Assembly: GCA_964643965.1 (NCBI GenBank)
Contig: CAZXVH010000044.1
Span: forward strand, 1 to 35,452
Origin: GCA-2746795 sp964643965
GTDB taxonomy: Bacteria; Chloroflexota; Anaerolineae; Promineifilales; Promineifilaceae
Reading direction: 5' to 3'
Length of the DNA stretch: 35,452 bases
How positions within the stretch are numbered: the stretch's first letter is position 1; every line of letters starts with the position of its first letter. Below the pieces are notes generated by a model. The model was given only the letters and a program-made list of their open reading frames with translations. It was not told the origin of the DNA and made no database searches. Shown piece after piece: positions 7,841 to 18,200 of this stretch. Both the position numbers and the translations under genes were made by a program.

Positions 7841-10801
7841 CTAAGAAGATGTGCCGCTTTCAGGGATCATGCCTGATTTATCGACTTGTTGCAGCCGTTC
7901 AAGCAGTTGGGTTTTGGCGCCCAGTTGGGCCACCGACTGATTGGCGCCCAGCATTTCGCTGATTTCCTGGCGGGCAATGGTCAAAATGGCTTCCCGGTCT
8001 GTGCCGCGCCGGATTTTGTCGGTGATGGTGCGCACCAGGCGTTCCCGGTCTGCCCGGGTTTGGGCGGCGGCGAGAAGCTGCTTGTTTTCTATGATGGAAC
8101 TGAGCATGGTCGCTAACTGTTGCAGCAACGTCTCATCTTGTTCAGTCATAGAATTAACTCTCTTACTACCAATATTCAAAACACCTATTCCCCGCCCTGC
8201 GCTAAGAATTGGGGCAATCATCGAGGAGTTGATGTCACTATCAGGTCTGGCCTCATGATTGACAATGATGCGGTTTTGCTGCAAGGCTTCGTTCATGAGG
8301 GTATCGGCCAGACGAATGGTGGTCCCTACAGGAATGTTCATTTCGCCTCTATAGTCGATGATTTCTATATTTTCCCCGTCTGGCCGCAGCATGGCTAAAC
8401 TGACGCGATCTGCTTTCATCAAATCAGGAATACGGTCAAAGATAATATTAAACACTTCATTGAGTGTTTCTGCATTGCTCATTTCGGCGCTGATTTCGTT
8501 GAGTAAACTAAGGCGCTGTGCCTGGTCTTGTGTTTGTGCCAGCGCTTGTTGGGTTTGGTCGCTGAGGCGGATGTTTTCCACTCGTACGCTCAGCTGTTCG
8601 GCAACGGCCGCCATGATCAAGGCCGCATCATCGTCAAGTTGTTCGGCTTCTGTCTCATTGAAGACGGTTAGGTGGCCGATGGTTTCACCATGCACCATGA
8701 GTGAGTGGGATAAGTGACCATTTGTGGAGGGAACGGCCGTTTCTGCGGCCAACGCCACTGCTTCTGATTCTTCCTCTATTTTAATTGGTGATAATTGGCC
8801 CAGATCATACCTGTAACCAGCATCTCTGTCTGCACGCAAGGTGGCGTATTCAGACCAGCCTTCGCGGGTTAGACGGCGGGTTAACAGGTTCATTTCCTCG
8901 ATGGCTTGCTGGCTTTTTGCCAGAGAACGGGCATTTTCCAGCGCAACCGCCATTTGCGCGGCCAATGTAGATTGAATTTGCACGTCGTCTTCGGTAAAGT
9001 GATTCAGTTCAGCAGATTGCACGTCGAGCACTCCCAGCACTCGCCCGCCAGTGATCATAGGGACTGCCATCTCGGAGCGCGTATCCGGCAGCAGTTCATT
9101 CGGCAGCCAATGAGGGTCATTGTGTACATCATTCACGACCACTGCTTGCCGGGTGCGGGCGGCGCGAGCCACCAACGATTTCTCATTATTTATGGGGATA
9201 ACCGAGGCGCCATGTGTGCCATATTCTTGCGCCGCAGGATGCCAGCCACACGCTTGAATGCGCAGTTGTCGGCCAGCCTCATCCAATAAGAAAATATGGC
9301 AGTGGTAAAGGTCAAACTGGCGTTGGGTCTCTTGCACCACCATTTCCATAAGCGTTTGCGGGTCTTGAATGGCGGCTACCTGGGTACTCAAGGCGGCCAC
9401 TGCTTGCAAATCGGCGGCTTGCCGGGCAAGGGCGTTTTGGGCTTCTCTCCGTTCAGTAATGTCAATGAGCGAGGTGATAATAGCGGATTCGCCCTCAAAT
9501 TGAATGAGCCTGGCGGTGAGCAAGGCCCAGAAATGTTCACCATCTATCCGTTGCAGTTCCAACTCGTAATTTTGGCAGCTGCCTTCCGTTTGGATTTTGC
9601 TGATAATCGCCACGCGATCTTCACCCCGCACATAGAAGTTAGGCGTCTGATTGCCGATCATTTCATCGACGGTCGTTCTCACAATGTCGGCCAGGTGTTT
9701 ATTGGCGTAGGAAATCATGCCATCTGATATGCGTGAGATGAGCATGGGCACGGTCACTGATTGCAAAATAGTTTCGGTGCGTTCTTGCGCTTGTCTCATT
9801 TGCAAGTCGGCGCGTTTCCATTCAATTGTGTTGGCGACGTTAGCGGCATAAGCAGCGAGGAGTTCTGGCTGATAAGGCTTTAAGGGTTCCTGATTGAGCA
9901 GATTATCGGCGAAAAGAACGCCCACTGGCGCCTCTTTTCCCCATAAGAGTGCTGTTATCTGCCAGCCATGCCCCACCACCTGTTGTTGTTCAAACAAATC
10001 GGAATCTTCGTCGACCAGTAACCGCTTTTTGTTGTGGACAAGGTCTCTGATTCCGGGTCGATCTTCGAAGGAGAGGGTATCTTCATCTTTGGAGCGGATG
10101 ACGCCCTCTGCGCTAACGCCATAAGCGCTGGTCATGGTTTGGTTATCGAGATCTAGCAAGTATAAGCTTACTCTGTCGAATCCCAGCCGGTCACGCGCCT
10201 GAATGACTATCTGCTGATAAAGTTCGTCCAATTCAGAAATGACGCTCAATTCCAGGCTAATATCGTGCAGTTCTCTTTGTTTCTCTAACCCTTCTTGTAT
10301 TGTTTGTTCACTTTGAAGCAGCCTGGCTGTGTTGAGGCTGCCCATGGCCGCTGCCGCCAGTTTGGTAAGGAGTGGAGTGAGCGATTTTATGATTGGCTCT
10401 GCTAACGCTTCCTGGTTTTTGATGAGGATGAGCAAGCCGAAAGCGGGTAGATCAAGGATGTGGTAGAAATCGCCATCTGCACTTTGGCCGACAATGGGCA
10501 ATGTTGCCAGAAAGGTGTTGGCCTCTGTCTCTGTGAAGGATTTCGGCAGCAGCGCAAGCGCCTCTTGATAAGTCTTGTTGCGCTGTGGATGACGGGGGAT
10601 GGTGTAAGCGGCCTCAAATTGATAGGCGCCCTGACCCTGCTGTTCTTTTTGATAAACGGCGCCTGAAACACAGTTAAGCTTTTTGAGGATGGTGGAAAGG
10701 CTGGGTTTGAGCATGGCCCGCAGTTCCACGCTTGTGCCGATAGACATGGAGATTTCATAAAGTATTTGGGTTAACTGCGCTTGCTCGAATGTTTCATTCA
10801 T
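7841..10801 (-). CDS. Soluble outputless sensor protein: GAF-GAF-PAS-GAF-REGW module-GAF
   Basis: 986 residues with no membrane segment. A weak GAF-like region (about 10-155) is followed by GAF 170-330, PAS 335-450 (ending ITSLIDITERREAQ), GAF 465-625 with the loop LPNELLPDTRSEMAVP, a REGW module 640-750 (LTREGWSEYATL...GYRYD), GAF 765-905, and a diverged copy of the shared tail (TIARQEISEMLGANQSVAQL). No kinase, cyclase or DNA-binding domain is visible. An AGGG site lies about 7 bases before the ATG. It follows the possible small gene at 10811-10936 and precedes the STAS-like gene by 18 bases. It is likely cytoplasmic and may join redox- or small-molecule-sensing GAF assemblies; no ligand can be named from the sequence. 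Confidence 0.92.
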   Translation of the reverse strand: MNETFEQAQLTQILYEISMSIGTSVELRAMLKPSLSTILKKLNCVSGAVYQKEQQGQGAYQFEAAYTIPRHPQRNKTYQEALALLPKSFTETEANTFLATLPIVGQSADGDFYHILDLPAFGLLILIKNQEALAEPIIKSLTPLLTKLAAAAMGSLNTARLLQSEQTIQEGLEKQRELHDISLELSVISELDELYQQIVIQARDRLGFDRVSLYLLDLDNQTMTSAYGVSAEGVIRSKDEDTLSFEDRPGIRDLVHNKKRLLVDEDSDLFEQQQVVGHGWQITALLWGKEAPVGVLFADNLLNQEPLKPYQPELLAAYAANVANTIEWKRADLQMRQAQERTETILQSVTVPMLISRISDGMISYANKHLADIVRTTVDEMIGNQTPNFYVRGEDRVAIISKIQTEGSCQNYELELQRIDGEHFWALLTARLIQFEGESAIITSLIDITERREAQNALARQAADLQAVAALSTQVAAIQDPQTLMEMVVQETQRQFDLYHCHIFLLDEAGRQLRIQACGWHPAAQEYGTHGASVIPINNEKSLVARAARTRQAVVVNDVHNDPHWLPNELLPDTRSEMAVPMITGGRVLGVLDVQSAELNHFTEDDVQIQSTLAAQMAVALENARSLAKSQQAIEEMNLLTRRLTREGWSEYATLRADRDAGYRYDLGQLSPIKIEEESEAVALAAETAVPSTNGHLSHSLMVHGETIGHLTVFNETEAEQLDDDAALIMAAVAEQLSVRVENIRLSDQTQQALAQTQDQAQRLSLLNEISAEMSNAETLNEVFNIIFDRIPDLMKADRVSLAMLRPDGENIEIIDYRGEMNIPVGTTIRLADTLMNEALQQNRIIVNHEARPDSDINSSMIAPILSAGRGIGVLNIGSKRVNSMTEQDETLLQQLATMLSSIIENKQLLAAAQTRADRERLVRTITDKIRRGTDREAILTIARQEISEMLGANQSVAQLGAKTQLLERLQQVDKSGMIPESGTSS

Positions 10802-10810
10802 AGTCTTGCC

Positions 10811-10936
10811 CTATCGTTGTCGGATATTTGCGGTTTCACCAGAAAAAGTGGCTTGCCCGGATTCATTTTCTCGCACACTTCTTAAATTTTCTTTGAAACT
10901 TTCTACGTTGCCCGTTTTAACTAGATTGATAATCAT
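10811..10936 (-). CDS. Possible 41-residue small protein in the operon
   Basis: In the 148-bp space between two large genes, an ATG (10934-10936) opens a frame of 41 codons ending in TAG (10811-10813). It lies 13 bases after the stop of the upstream gene and 9 bases before the next start, a spacing that fits an operon gene. A purine-rich AAAAGAGAG lies 6 bases before the ATG. The peptide begins MIINLVKTGNVESFKENLRS and is hydrophilic with no membrane span. I recognise no family. The even packing argues for a real gene; the small size and lack of homology argue for caution. Confidence 0.4.
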   Translation of the reverse strand: MIINLVKTGNVESFKENLRSVRENESGQATFSGETANIRQR

Positions 10937-10949
10937 GGCTGACTCTCTT

Positions 10950-13900
10950 TTAATTTGGCTGCCCGTTTTTAGGCTTCTTGTTTAGTTCAACAACAGCGCG
11001 TTGAACGCCTAGCGCTTTGCCCAACTCGGTAACGGCCGTTTGCATGGCGCTTTCGATGGTGGGGGCATTTTGTATCTTCTGGCTGATCTCATTGACCAGG
11101 GCTTCACGGTTGGCCCGGCGTTGGGCCTCTTCAAATTGAATGGCGTTTTGCACAGCGACGGCAATGGTACTGGCCAGGGTGTTTAGCAGAGGCAAGTCAT
11201 GGTCGGTATACATACGTCTATCTTGCTGCCCATTGAGGCCAATGACGCCAATGACCGTTTCACCTACAATCATGGGCACGCCGATATATGAGTTTGAATC
11301 ATGGCTGCTTTCAACCACCTCTCCCCCATCACTCTTAACGGAATTAATCAAGTTTTGATCAACAGGATTGTGGATGAGAGGTTGTTGTGTCTGGTAAATT
11401 TTGGCAGTAAAGCCCCCCCGGTCATCCAGGGTACGTGGCGAAATATTCAGAGGACCATCGATTATATTTGTGAAATAAGGGAAATTAATCGCTTTTGTCT
11501 TTTCATTCACCAGGGCAACGTAGGCGCTGTTAGCGGAGAAGGTTTGTATGAGGCGGTCTCCCACCGCATTCACCAGGCTTTGCAAGTTTAATTGGGAGCT
11601 AACCAGTTCACTGATCTCGTTGACGATGGCGAGTTCGGCAGCCTGGGCTTCAATTTCCTGACGACCCAGCTCTGTTTCTTCAAAGAGGCGGGCGCGTTCC
11701 AGGGCTTCAGCCACCTGCACTGTGAGGGTGGCGAGCAGCATTTGTTGTTCCTCGTCCAGTGGAGCCCCGTTGGCGTTCCGCGCCCCAAGCACCCCGACTG
11801 ATTCACCGTGTATTTGCAAGGGCATGGCAACGGCCGTTTGCTTTTCATCATAAGATACGGTATTAAGCTCATCCAGATTGAGGGGCATTTCGCTCAGGGA
11901 TTTTAACCAGGAGGCATCATTAAAAGGTTGAACCGTATCTCCGGCAAAGGAAAATCCGGTCGCGCCTCTATCTTGGTTCGCCAGGAAAGCAGCCCAACCT
12001 TCACGAGCCATGGCCCGTTGCAGCGCATTGACCTGCGCCAACTGCTCCTCAAGCTCTCGGGCCAAATTTTCCTGCTCTTTCTGGGCTTCCCTTTCATCCG
12101 TGATATCGTGTACCAAAACCACTAACCCCATCACCTCATCTTGGGTATCTTGCAGGGGAATACGGACTATGTTCTTGGTGCGTATTATCCCGTTCGTTTC
12201 AGACCATTGTTCTTCAACCTCTTCAATTTTCCCGCTGGCCATGACGGCGGTATTGAGAGCTGAAAAATCTTCGATGCTCATATCTGGGTCGTCGATAACC
12301 TGGGGCGTTTCAAAGCCAATTTCCAGGTCTGTTTTGCCGATAAAGCTATCTACTGAGAGTTGCCTGGAATCGGCAAAGCTTTGGTTGACCAGGATGTAGC
12401 GGTGCATTTTGTCTTTCACAATAATCCAGTCTGGAATGGCATCAATAATGGTGCGCATAAGCGTCTGGCTTTCGCGAATGGCCGCTTCTGCCTCTTTGCT
12501 TTTGGTGATATCTGTGATGATGGCGGCGGCATGGGTGGGGGCGCCGGCGTCATCCCGAATTAAGAAATGATTTTGATGCGTATAAATGGTTCCTTCATCA
12601 CGCTCTAGCCATAATTCCCCCTGCCATGAGCCATGGTCCAGCATGTGGGGGATGATCTCTTCCTGGAACTGCTTTTGTATCTCTGGCGGGTATAACTCGC
12701 TCAACACGATCTCTTTGAGATCGCTTTGCAGGTCATCGCTGTTGAAGAAACGGGCTAAGGAGGGGTTGATATAGACGGCCGCGCCATTCAAAGTGGCGAT
12801 GCTGACGCCTTGTGTGGCGGCGTTCGCTAACTGGCGGAAGATGTCGGCGTTTGTCAGGGCGGCTTGTGTTTGTTCAAATTGACGGGCGTTCTGTAGGGCA
12901 ACGGCCGTTTGCGAGGCCAACGCGGTATAAACTTGCACATCCTGTTCCGTAAAATAGTTGATTTCATTGGCCTGCACATCTAACACGCCCAGCAGTTGTT
13001 CACCGGCAATAAGCGGCGTCGCCATTTCAGAGCGGGTATCCGGCAGCAGCGGATGGGGCAGGAAACCAGGATCCGCTTGCAGATCATTTACAATGATACT
13101 CTGCCGGCTGCGGGCAGCCCGAGCCACCAATGATCTTTCCTGGCCCACAGGAATACTGCGATTTTCTGCCACCATTTGCCGCCCAATCTCGCCGGCGCCG
13201 GCCGTTAAGCGCAAATTCTCCCCGGCCTCATCCAGTAGATAAATGTGGGCATGATAGAGGTGAAAGCGTTCTTGGCTCAGGTTTAACACATCTTGCAGCA
13301 GGCGTTCCGGATCCAGCGTTGTGGAGGCCCTTGTCGAAACTTCAGCTACCGTTTGCAGTTCTGTGGCTTGTTTGGCCAGGGTTTTCTCGGCCGTAATGCG
13401 CTCCGTGATATTGTGGACAAAACCGACCACCCCGACGACCTCACCCTGGGCATTTCGTAAAGGCGCTTTAATGGTGTTGAGATACTGCGGCTCACCGTCT
13501 AAAACGGCCGGTTCACTGTCAATCACTTTGCTTTCGCCGGTAGTAAAGATTTCAATATCATCCGCCCAAAAGCCCCGAATGCCTTTTTCAACGTTGCCCT
13601 TGACAATCTCTTCTGGAAAGCCCAGATCGAGATCGTTTTTACCGATGAACTCAGCCGGCTGCCTATGCAGCGAGTCGGCGTACCCTTTGTTCGCCAGCAC
13701 ATAGCGATGTTCCCGATCTTTGACGAAGATCCAGTCTGGCGTGGAATCGATAATGGTGCGCATCAAGGCTTCGCGTTCCTGTATTTGGAGTTCAGTTTCC
13801 TTACGCGCCGTAATGTCATGGACAAAGCCGACCACGCCGATGACCTTGCCTTGCGCATCTTTTAAAGGCGCTTTGATGGTACTCAAGAAGAGAGGCTTGC

Positions 13901-15155
13901 CGCCGATGGTAGCCGGTTCTTCATCAATAAATTTCATCTCCCCGCTGTGCATAACCTCCAGATCGTCCGCCCAAAAGCCCCGAATACCCTTTTCTGCATC
14001 CCCTTTCACAATCTCTTCCGGGAAGCCGATTTCCAGATCATTCTTGCCGATAAAATCGGCCGGGGTCAGGTTGAAAGAATCGGCATACGCCTGGTTGACA
14101 ACCTGGTAGCGGTGGTTTATGTCTTTGATAAAAATCCAGTCGGGGGTGGAGTCGATAATGGTGCGCATCAGCACTTCATTGGCCCGCATGGCTTCTTGTG
14201 ATTGGCGGATTTCTGCATTTTGGTGGGCATTCAAAATGGCGATGGCCAGCTGCCCGCCCAACACGTCAAAGGGGATCACGTTCTCTTCTGAGAAAGTATT
14301 CGGCTGCTCACTTTGCAGGTCCAGCACACCGACAACTTGATCTTTGACAATCAAAGGCACAACCATTTCAGAGCGAGTGTCTGGCAGCAGAGGGTGCGCC
14401 AGGAACAGGTCGCTTTCCCGGGTATCGGCCACAATGACGGGGCGTTTTTCAAAGGCCGCCACGCCGTTAATGGAGTTTTGGTCAATGGGCAGCTCATGGC
14501 CGGCGTTTAGTAATTGCTCACCGGCAAAGCCGGCGCTGGCTTGCAGCAGCAGGGTTTGCTTCGCTTCATCAACCAGGTAAATTTGTGTTTGATATAAGCC
14601 GAACTGATCGAGGATGAGGCGTACCGCCTGGGGCAGTAATACATCCAGGTTTCGCGCCTGGAAAACCTGCTGCCCAATTTCTGCTGCCAGATTGAGGTCT
14701 TGGGTGCGTTCAGCCACCCGTTCTTCTAAATGACTGACCATGCGGCGCAGTTCCTGGTCGCGCTCTTCGATGGCTTTGGCCATGATGTTGATGCGGTCAA
14801 CAATAAACCGTACATCCACTTGGGGCATATCAGGCAGACGATAGTGGTAATTACCACTGGCGATGGTGTCGATGTCGACCGCCAGAATATCGAGGGGGCG
14901 GGAAACGAAGCGGCGTACTAATAATTGAACGCCGATGAAGATCGTCAGCAAAACAGGGATGGAGATGACGGCAAAGATAGTCAGGATGCTTTGCGGCTGC
15001 GTCTGGAGCGTCTGCTCCATTTGCCGGAGGGTAAGGGCGGAGATTAAGACCCCGATAAGGATGAAGACCCCCAACACAACAGCGATCAGACTGAGGGTGA
15101 GATCACGAGATATTGTTCTTTGACCGATGCCAGCTTTATAACGCTTTTGTTCCAT
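10950..15155 (-). CDS. Membrane outputless sensor protein: 2TM-HAMP-GAF-PAS-PAS-GAF-PAS-PAS-REGW module-GAF
   Basis: 1401 residues, the longest in the window. Two spans (about 20-43 and 57-80) enclose only a short loop, so there is no sizeable external sensor. HAMP about 80-135 leads into a coiled coil (EERVAERTQDL). Then come GAF 155-315, PAS 325-450, PAS 462-585, GAF 600-765, PAS 770-885, PAS 895-1020, a REGW module 1042-1160, GAF 1178-1340 and the shared tail (TAVTELGKALGVQRAVVEL). The first two PAS domains are close duplicates (TPDWIF(I/V)KD...FIGKNDL(E/D)(I/L)GFPEEIVKG...EKGIRGFWADD) and PAS 4 is a more diverged relative. Both PLLPDTRSEM loops are present. No kinase or other output is seen. 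An 82-base gap upstream could hold a minor promoter, but I see no convincing one. Confidence 0.93.
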   Translation of the reverse strand: MEQKRYKAGIGQRTISRDLTLSLIAVVLGVFILIGVLISALTLRQMEQTLQTQPQSILTIFAVISIPVLLTIFIGVQLLVRRFVSRPLDILAVDIDTIASGNYHYRLPDMPQVDVRFIVDRINIMAKAIEERDQELRRMVSHLEERVAERTQDLNLAAEIGQQVFQARNLDVLLPQAVRLILDQFGLYQTQIYLVDEAKQTLLLQASAGFAGEQLLNAGHELPIDQNSINGVAAFEKRPVIVADTRESDLFLAHPLLPDTRSEMVVPLIVKDQVVGVLDLQSEQPNTFSEENVIPFDVLGGQLAIAILNAHQNAEIRQSQEAMRANEVLMRTIIDSTPDWIFIKDINHRYQVVNQAYADSFNLTPADFIGKNDLEIGFPEEIVKGDAEKGIRGFWADDLEVMHSGEMKFIDEEPATIGGKPLFLSTIKAPLKDAQGKVIGVVGFVHDITARKETELQIQEREALMRTIIDSTPDWIFVKDREHRYVLANKGYADSLHRQPAEFIGKNDLDLGFPEEIVKGNVEKGIRGFWADDIEIFTTGESKVIDSEPAVLDGEPQYLNTIKAPLRNAQGEVVGVVGFVHNITERITAEKTLAKQATELQTVAEVSTRASTTLDPERLLQDVLNLSQERFHLYHAHIYLLDEAGENLRLTAGAGEIGRQMVAENRSIPVGQERSLVARAARSRQSIIVNDLQADPGFLPHPLLPDTRSEMATPLIAGEQLLGVLDVQANEINYFTEQDVQVYTALASQTAVALQNARQFEQTQAALTNADIFRQLANAATQGVSIATLNGAAVYINPSLARFFNSDDLQSDLKEIVLSELYPPEIQKQFQEEIIPHMLDHGSWQGELWLERDEGTIYTHQNHFLIRDDAGAPTHAAAIITDITKSKEAEAAIRESQTLMRTIIDAIPDWIIVKDKMHRYILVNQSFADSRQLSVDSFIGKTDLEIGFETPQVIDDPDMSIEDFSALNTAVMASGKIEEVEEQWSETNGIIRTKNIVRIPLQDTQDEVMGLVVLVHDITDEREAQKEQENLARELEEQLAQVNALQRAMAREGWAAFLANQDRGATGFSFAGDTVQPFNDASWLKSLSEMPLNLDELNTVSYDEKQTAVAMPLQIHGESVGVLGARNANGAPLDEEQQMLLATLTVQVAEALERARLFEETELGRQEIEAQAAELAIVNEISELVSSQLNLQSLVNAVGDRLIQTFSANSAYVALVNEKTKAINFPYFTNIIDGPLNISPRTLDDRGGFTAKIYQTQQPLIHNPVDQNLINSVKSDGGEVVESSHDSNSYIGVPMIVGETVIGVIGLNGQQDRRMYTDHDLPLLNTLASTIAVAVQNAIQFEEAQRRANREALVNEISQKIQNAPTIESAMQTAVTELGKALGVQRAVVELNKKPKNGQPN

Positions 15156-15237
15156 AATGTTTTTCCATTGTAGGATGATAGTTTGGTTATGCTCACCACA
15201 AGTTTCTCAAATTGTCCGAGCGATTTACAAAACCGCG

Positions 15238-18200
15238 CTATTCTTTAGGACTTTTGAGGTAAACGAAAGTCTCCAAGCCCAAGGCCCGGCCGATTTCGCG
15301 GGTAGCCACGTGTAACACAGATTCGGCGTCTACGGCCGCGCTGACTTTGGTGGAAACTTCGCGCAGCAGTTGTTCCTGGCGGGCACGCTTGCCGGTGGCT
15401 TCGATCAGGCGGGCATTTTCAATGGCAATGGCCCCCTGGTTGGCGATGGCGGTGAGCAGTCTCAGGTCTAGCTCCGTGTAGGCGTTGGGCGTGGTGTAGC
15501 TTTGCAGGGAAATGAGGCCGACGACTTGCTCGCCATACTGCATGGGGCAGCCCATCCAGGATTCGGCGGATTTACCCACGGCTTCAATGCCTAATTCGTG
15601 TAAATATTGGTCAATGTTGTTGGGGATGAGTAAGGGGTGGCCCTGCGCTAGAACGTGTTCAGTGAGACCTTTACCCCCTTTCCGGCGGCCATAGTTGCGC
15701 ACCACGCGCCCGTCGAGAATGCCATAGGGGAAAATAATTTCGTTCTCGGCGGCGTTGTAGAAGGCGATGTAGAACTCGTCTGACGCCATGAGGCGGGTGG
15801 TGTAGTCGTGGATGACGTCCAGTACGTCGTCTACCGTTGTTTGCGCAGTTAAGCTTTGCGCCATTTCGTTTAGGACGGCCAGTTCTTGTTCGCGCTGCTC
15901 TGTTTCGGTGAGGGCGATTTGGGTTTGTTCGGAGAGCCTGGCCCGCTCCAGGGCTTCGGCGACCTGGTTGGTGAGGCTGGTGAGCAGCTCTTGTTGTGCT
16001 TCGCTGAGTGGTTTGCCGTCGGGGTGGCGCGCCCCAATCTGGCCGATGGTGGCCCCATGAATTTTGACCGGATTGATGAACTCGTTGCCGCCGGTATGGA
16101 GCGGCCGTTTCCCTTTGCCGTTTTCAGAGTTAAGTTCAGCATCAGTTAATGTTTTGACGCCGCTCTTGTTGAAGGCAAAACCTTGGAACGGCCGTTTGCT
16201 GGTTGTCATGAACGCTTGCCACCCTTCACGGGTGAGGGAGCGTTGTAGGGCGTTGACTCGTTCCAGTTGTTCCGCCAGTTCGGCCGTCAGCGCTTGTTGG
16301 GCAGCTTCTGCTGCTTTCCGTTCGCTGATGTCGGTCATGTTAAAGATGATCATTTGGGGGACGCCGCTCTCATCACGAATCATGGTGGCAACTTGTTCCA
16401 CCGGGAAGCGTTCGCCTGAGGTGGTGACGAGCATTGAGTCACCGCGCCAAAGGCCATGTTCTAGGACGGCCAGCATGGTGACGGTGCGATGGCTTTCCGC
16501 AGCTTCTTTGGGGAAAAGGATGCTGATATTTTTGCCCTGGACATCGGCCAGAGATTTGTAACCCAGTTGGCGTAAACCGGCATTGTTCAGGTATTGGATT
16601 TTCTGGTCTACTGATATGGTGGCGATAATGTTGGTGCTGTTTTCCATAATGAAAGCTGACTGTCGGGCTTGTTCATAAGCACGGGCATTTTCCAGAGCGG
16701 CGGCAATTTGGGCAGCCAATGTTGTCTGGATGTTAATGTCTGTGATGGTGAAATGGCCCACTTCCTCAGATTGTACATCCAGGACGCCAATCACTTTATT
16801 ACCCACCATCATGGGCACGGCCATTTCAGATTGGGTCTGGGGCAGCAGCGGATTGGGCAAGAAGGCGGGGTCGGCCGTAACCTGGTTGACGATGACGCCT
16901 TGCCCGGAGCGGGCGGCCTGCGCTACCAATGAGTTTGGCTGATGGAAGGGGATGTTATGCCCGGCGGCGACCATTTGCTGACCCACTTCTCCGGCGCCGG
17001 CCGCCAATTCCAGGAAATTTTGGGAGGCGTTTAATAAGTAGATGTGGGCATGGTACAGGTTGAAGCGCTCTTTGGTGTGGTTGACAACGGTTTGCAACAA
17101 CTGTTTTGTATCCAGGGTGGTGGAAACGGCCGTGCTTAACTCCGCCACTGTTTGCAGGTCGGCTGTCTGTTTAGCCATCACCGCTTCAGCTTGTTTGAGG
17201 GTGGTAATATCATGGACGAAACTGACGATGCCGGTGACCTCGCCAGCCGGATTTTTCAAAGGCACTTTAATGGTATTGAAGGTTCGCGGCTCACCATCGA
17301 CAACGGCCGTTTCTTCATCAATAATCTTAATCTCCCCGGCTTCCATGATTTCCTGGTCATCAGCCCAGAGACCACGAATACCCTTTTCTGGATTGCCGTT
17401 AACAATTTCTTCAGGAAAACCGATTTCTAAATCGTTTTTGCCTATAAAGGCTTCTGGTTCCAGGCGCCACGAATCGGCGTAAGCCTGGTTGACCATTTGA
17501 TAACGATGCTCCCTGTTTTTAATGAAAATCCAGTCAGGCGTTGAGTCAACAAGTGTGCGTAATAAAGCCTGGTTCTCCTCGATGGCGGCGGCGATTTTTT
17601 GTCGTTCCGTAATATCAATAAACGAGGTAATGGTGACCAGGTCATCTTGGAACTGCGCGATTTTGCCGGTGAGCAACGCTCTAAATAAGGTACCATCTCT
17701 GTTTTTCAGCGTGACTTCAAAATTGCTCATTTCCCCTTTCTGGCGTAAACCTTCCACAAAAATCTGGCGGTCGGCCGGGTTCTGGAAGTAGTCAGGCGTT
17801 ATTTGCCCGACTAATTCTTCACGAGGGATGTTGACGATTCGGGATAATGGTTCGTTTACGTAAATGATCAAGCCATCTGAGGCGCGGGCGATCACAAGCG
17901 GCGTGCCAATGGATTCAAGGATCAATAGGGTGCGGTTTTGTTCTTCAATGAGGCGGTTTTCGGCCTGCTTCTGTTCTGCAAACAGGGTGGAGTTTTCTAC
18001 AGCGATGGCCAGTTGGCCGGCCAGGGTGACGAAGGCGGGTAAATTTTCTTCGGTGAAGGTGTGGGGTTGGTCACTTTGCAGGTCCAGGACGCCGACGACG
18101 GTGCGGCCTGCCAGAAGGGGAACGGCCGTTTCTGAGCGGATGTCTGGCAGCAAAGGGTGAGCCATAAAATTATCGCTGACAGCCGTATCGCCTACCAATA

